64,000 bases of DNA from CAIOTO01 sp040389165 (GTDB lineage Bacteria; Pseudomonadota; Alphaproteobacteria; Paracaedibacterales; CAIOTO01). Shown here one piece after another: positions 61,373 through 64,000 of this stretch. The translations under genes and the position numbers were made by a program. The notes under the pieces were generated by a model. The model had not been told where the DNA came from and did no database searches. It was given only the letters and a program-made list of their open reading frames with translations. Where the stretch lies: positions 21,173 to 85,172 of the forward strand of contig JAZKAK010000003.1 of the NCBI GenBank assembly GCA_040389165.1, read 5' to 3'. How positions within the stretch are numbered: the first letter of the stretch is position 1; the number at the start of each line of letters is the position of its first letter.

Positions 61373-63154
61373 ATGAAGTTAAAATTTTATCAAATAAACA
61401 TATTGACTGGCTTTTTAACAGCTTGCCTTATGAACACACAAGGGTACGCGGCTGACAGTACTAAAGATGAATCTGTTGGCAAAGCTGCACACACTCTGAC
61501 GTCAGGACAGGCGCCTGTACAAGACTTAACGATGAATACAGGTCGGAGAAAACGGCAAGAACAAGACGTTAAGCAAGATGATGAGCAAAATACTGAGCAA
61601 GATACTGAGCAAAATGCTGAACAAAGCAACCCCGCCTTCAAGCGGCGATGCGCTGACGGTGCAGTGGGTGAATCTGTTGGCAAAGCTGCAACGGTTAGAA
61701 CCAAAACGTGGACAAATGATCTCAGTTTAGTCGGTTACTTCATGGAATTTTTTGATGATTTTTCCAGTTTAATGAATCTAAACGAAGCAAGCACACCCTT
61801 CCGTAATTCCGCAATATCTTTTTGTATTGATTCCTATGCCACAGCGGTTATCACGGATATGCCTGTACCGGAAACCGTAAAAAAAATCCTGTCTTTCGTA
61901 CGAACGAAGGAGGAGCGCACAACTATTACAGCCCTCATTGCAGAGACCGTTCATAGAAAAACCGGTGGCTATCTTATGAAACAAAGACCAATGCCCCCTT
62001 TTTTAGACCCGTTTTTTAAGAATATTCCTCAAAGGGAATTGCCAGCAGATACCTTTAATGAACCAACCCTATCGCTACAAATCGAGGCAGTTACGTGTAT
62101 CGAGGTCCCGTCAGAAGCAGATACCTTTAATGAACCAACCCTATCGCTACAAATCGAGGCAGTTACGTGTATCGAGGTCCCGTCAGCAGCAGTTAAGTGT
62201 ATCGAGGTCCCGTCAGCAGCAGTGTTGCATATACTAACCTGTATGAAATCTTATGAATCACGTTTTAATGCTCCTAATGCAGAGCAAGCTAGTACGTTTT
62301 TACACACCCACGTACAACGCTATGTGACATTGGAACAGGCGCTGAAAAGGCTCCAAAAAGACCAGACATTTATTATTGTGGATGCGCATTTTACAACGCA
62401 AGAAGCAACATGGAAAAAGACAAAACTGCAAATTCATGAGGTATTTAAAACTCGCCCTGAGTTAACGCTGGTTGTTGATTTTGGTGATGCGGTGAAGACG
62501 GGAAGATTTTTTGGTGCCTATTACCCCGAGGGATGTGATGAGATTGAGAGAGGTGATAATGAGGATGAGGATCAATTCTTAGACAGAAAGAGAGATAATG
62601 AGCAGGCATTTGAAGATACCAGTCGTCTTGATAAATTCAGAAATTCCATTCCAGATTCCGTAAAGCGGATTGCTGTAATCGGCAGAAATCTAACGAAGAT
62701 AAGTGGCTATTTTATGTATCATTACTCAGAATTAACATCTGTTGTCATTACAAGGGATGTCACAGAAATTGGCAATTTTTTTCTTCTCGAGTGCTCTAGT
62801 TTAGCATTTTTTGACATTCCACCAAAGCTCACTGAAATTCAGGATTCTTTCCTTAATTGCTGTGATAGATTAACATCTTTATGTGTTCACCGTGGTGTCA
62901 GACAAATTGGCGCTTACTTTCTTTTTGATTGCATGAGCTTAAAATCTCTGGTCATTGAAAGTAATAATCTCACAGAAATAGGGGATGATTTTCTTGAAGA
63001 GTGCTCCACTGATTATTCGGTTGCTGTCAACGGCTCGCTTACAACATTTCTATGGGATGTTTTGAGGAAAAATAATCCAAAACTTGTGCGTGATACTTTG
63101 GAGAATTTGATATATCACCGTCCAATTTTATTTACAGAACGCCCTTCGGCATAA
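61373..63154 (+). CDS. Secreted BspA-type leucine-rich-repeat protein
   Basis: A 593-residue protein with a signal peptide (MKLKFYQINILTG..., cut near GYA, residue ~26). The N-terminal ~26-110 is low complexity with repeated DEQNTEQDTEQNAEQ units and two copies of ESVGKAA. Residues ~224-275 contain an exact 24-residue duplication (72-bp period at about 62045-62188). Residues ~435-550 are BspA/TpLRR-type leucine-rich repeats (KRIAVIGRNLTKISGYFM, LTSVVITRDVTEIGNFFL, LTSLCVHRGVRQIGAYFL, LKSLVIESNNLTEIGDDF). Such LRRs bind host or surface proteins. Export is supported by the signal peptide; the target is unknown. Confidence 0.78.
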   Translation: MKLKFYQINILTGFLTACLMNTQGYAADSTKDESVGKAAHTLTSGQAPVQDLTMNTGRRKRQEQDVKQDDEQNTEQDTEQNAEQSNPAFKRRCADGAVGESVGKAATVRTKTWTNDLSLVGYFMEFFDDFSSLMNLNEASTPFRNSAISFCIDSYATAVITDMPVPETVKKILSFVRTKEERTTITALIAETVHRKTGGYLMKQRPMPPFLDPFFKNIPQRELPADTFNEPTLSLQIEAVTCIEVPSEADTFNEPTLSLQIEAVTCIEVPSAAVKCIEVPSAAVLHILTCMKSYESRFNAPNAEQASTFLHTHVQRYVTLEQALKRLQKDQTFIIVDAHFTTQEATWKKTKLQIHEVFKTRPELTLVVDFGDAVKTGRFFGAYYPEGCDEIERGDNEDEDQFLDRKRDNEQAFEDTSRLDKFRNSIPDSVKRIAVIGRNLTKISGYFMYHYSELTSVVITRDVTEIGNFFLLECSSLAFFDIPPKLTEIQDSFLNCCDRLTSLCVHRGVRQIGAYFLFDCMSLKSLVIESNNLTEIGDDFLEECSTDYSVAVNGSLTTFLWDVLRKNNPKLVRDTLENLIYHRPILFTERPSA

Positions 63155-63222
63155 TTCATGTGGCTTTTTCCAGCTGACTATTCCGCACGCACATGGAGAA
63201 TAGTCAACTTTCATGATCGTTA

Positions 63223-63350
63223 TTATACCATTTTCCTAACTTTCAATTAGTGCAGTCCTCTGCAATATCTCTGTTGCTCATGTACAAGTGTACACTGCGC
63301 ACCTCGAATTTTGATGTCTTACTACTCAAAACTTTTTGAAAACGGTATTA
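63223..63350 (+). repeat. TAATACC inverted-end repeat, copy 3
   Basis: Near-identical to the 38590 copy, with one base missing near the left end (ttttcctaac) and an intact right end. Same orientation as copies 1 and 2. Confidence 0.85.
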
Positions 63351-63414
63351 TGTAGAGATCCCCGTGTCGGAGCCCGGGGAATACACAAAAAGCACAAGAA
63401 CCCAAGGAATCCTT

Positions 63415-63987
63415 TTAAAACCGATGCTCAAATTTAAGTGTACCCGACACACTCCGTTGCCCTTTTTGCAGAGTAACTGTGACACCTGGTACAAATTTCC
63501 AATTACTTTCCATATTCAACAGTGATCCATACAGATTGATATAGTGCGCAAACAGACCGGGCTTTGTGCTTGTTGACGACACGCCTGATGGCATTATCGC
63601 TGTATAAATCGTCGTGCTGCTTTTGCCATTTCCTGATTTTTGTCCGACTTCGTATTTTAACGTAATTTTCCCTTCATACGTTTCACCCTTCCATTGCTTG
63701 CGCACACCGATACCGCCATAAATTTCACCATCTTGTGCAGTGGATGCTTTGTAATTTTGTGCATAAATTCCTGCATTTTGTTCGTTAAGCTTGGTTTGTT
63801 TTGAACCATTTAATTGCAAGCCGACGTCGGGTTTAATCGAATATCCATTTGATAATTTAAAAATCGGACCAAGTTCATTTTTAAACGCCACTGAATAGGT
63901 ATTATAACGCGAATACGCAATATAACTTTGTGTGGGGGTTGGGTTACGTAACCGTTCGAGCAACCGCCCCCTGCACAAATTGCGCAT
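63415..63987 (-). pseudogene. C-terminal beta-barrel fragment of an autotransporter
   Basis: A 190-residue frame of alternating polar/aromatic strands (KITLKYEVGQKSGNGKSST, LFAHYINLYGSLLNMESNW) ending in LKFEHRF, the aromatic C-terminal signature of outer-membrane barrels. Autotransporter barrels are ~270 residues plus a long passenger, so this is only the end of one. The ATG at 63987 is preceded three codons earlier by an in-frame TGA (63994-63996), and the first ~18 residues do not look like barrel. So the gene is truncated or frameshifted at the window edge. Confidence 0.6.
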
Positions 63988-64000
63988 ACTATGTCAGGCT

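Noticed and set aside
1..64000. tRNA, rRNA or riboswitch genes
   Set aside because: I looked for T-loop GGTTCGA-type sequences with matching acceptor stems and for rRNA stretches and found none I could support.

Overview
The window looks like chromosome of a Gram-negative, host-associated alphaproteobacterium, most like the obligate endosymbiont orders (Holosporales or Rickettsiales-like). Several things point there. The RsmG, ParA, ParB, LpxI, MarR-type regulator and HAD-IIA proteins are of alphaproteobacterial type, and there are consensus parS sites. There is a TyrP-like tyrosine permease, ankyrin and leucine-rich-repeat proteins, an exported patatin, many secreted proteins with no recognisable family, and gaps packed with palindromic repeats. 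The family placement is inference; no rRNA or tRNA gene is present to fix it.

Layout. 1-10 kb: the end of an ankyrin/coiled-coil protein, a secreted ankyrin-like protein, murC-murB, and a large secreted coiled-coil protein. 10-19 kb: tyrP with a small secreted His/Cys-containing protein, a polyprenyl diphosphate synthase, a TrmN6-like methyltransferase, a secreted orphan, a DUF4143-type ATPase and an OPT-family transporter. 19-30 kb: a decayed gene cut by a repeat, a pseudouridine synthase with lpxI, a MarR regulator, bolA, ald, an exported patatin, rnhB with a CPA2 antiporter, and phaC. 29.5-32 kb: rsmG-parA-parB with two perfect parS sites. 32-44 kb: a TonB receptor, an exported methyltransferase, an MFS permease, tyrS, a stop-split secreted gene, an O-antigen ligase-like protein, def and ftsZ. 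44-50 kb: an ABC exporter (FtsX-like permease, ATPase, adaptor) enclosing a 59-residue Ala/Glu/Pro-repeat secreted protein, then a HAD phosphatase and a CDGSH protein. 50-64 kb: three consecutive secreted proteins (one with a possible split OTU-like cysteine protease signature, one TPR-like, one 2-oxoglutarate/Fe(II) oxygenase-like), ileS, an NMT1-type binding protein, pyk, a secreted BspA-type LRR protein and the broken end of an autotransporter.

Two themes stand out. First, housekeeping genes alternate with signal-peptide-bearing orphans and eukaryote-interaction folds, including enzyme folds normally kept in the cytosol (methyltransferase, 2OG oxygenase). This is an apparent secreted repertoire dispersed through the core chromosome rather than gathered in an island. 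Second, the gaps carry at least three interspersed repeat families. One is a 163-bp MITE-like element in four copies with long terminal inverted repeats and about 9-bp target duplications. One is a ~128-bp element with 13-bp inverted ends, in three near-identical and several decayed copies. One is a 129-bp element bounded by two GATC-centred hairpins. No transposase gene is present in the window, so any mobilising enzyme must be elsewhere.

Limits: all functions come from reading motifs by eye. Membrane segments, signal peptides and coiled coils are approximate, and no database search was possible.
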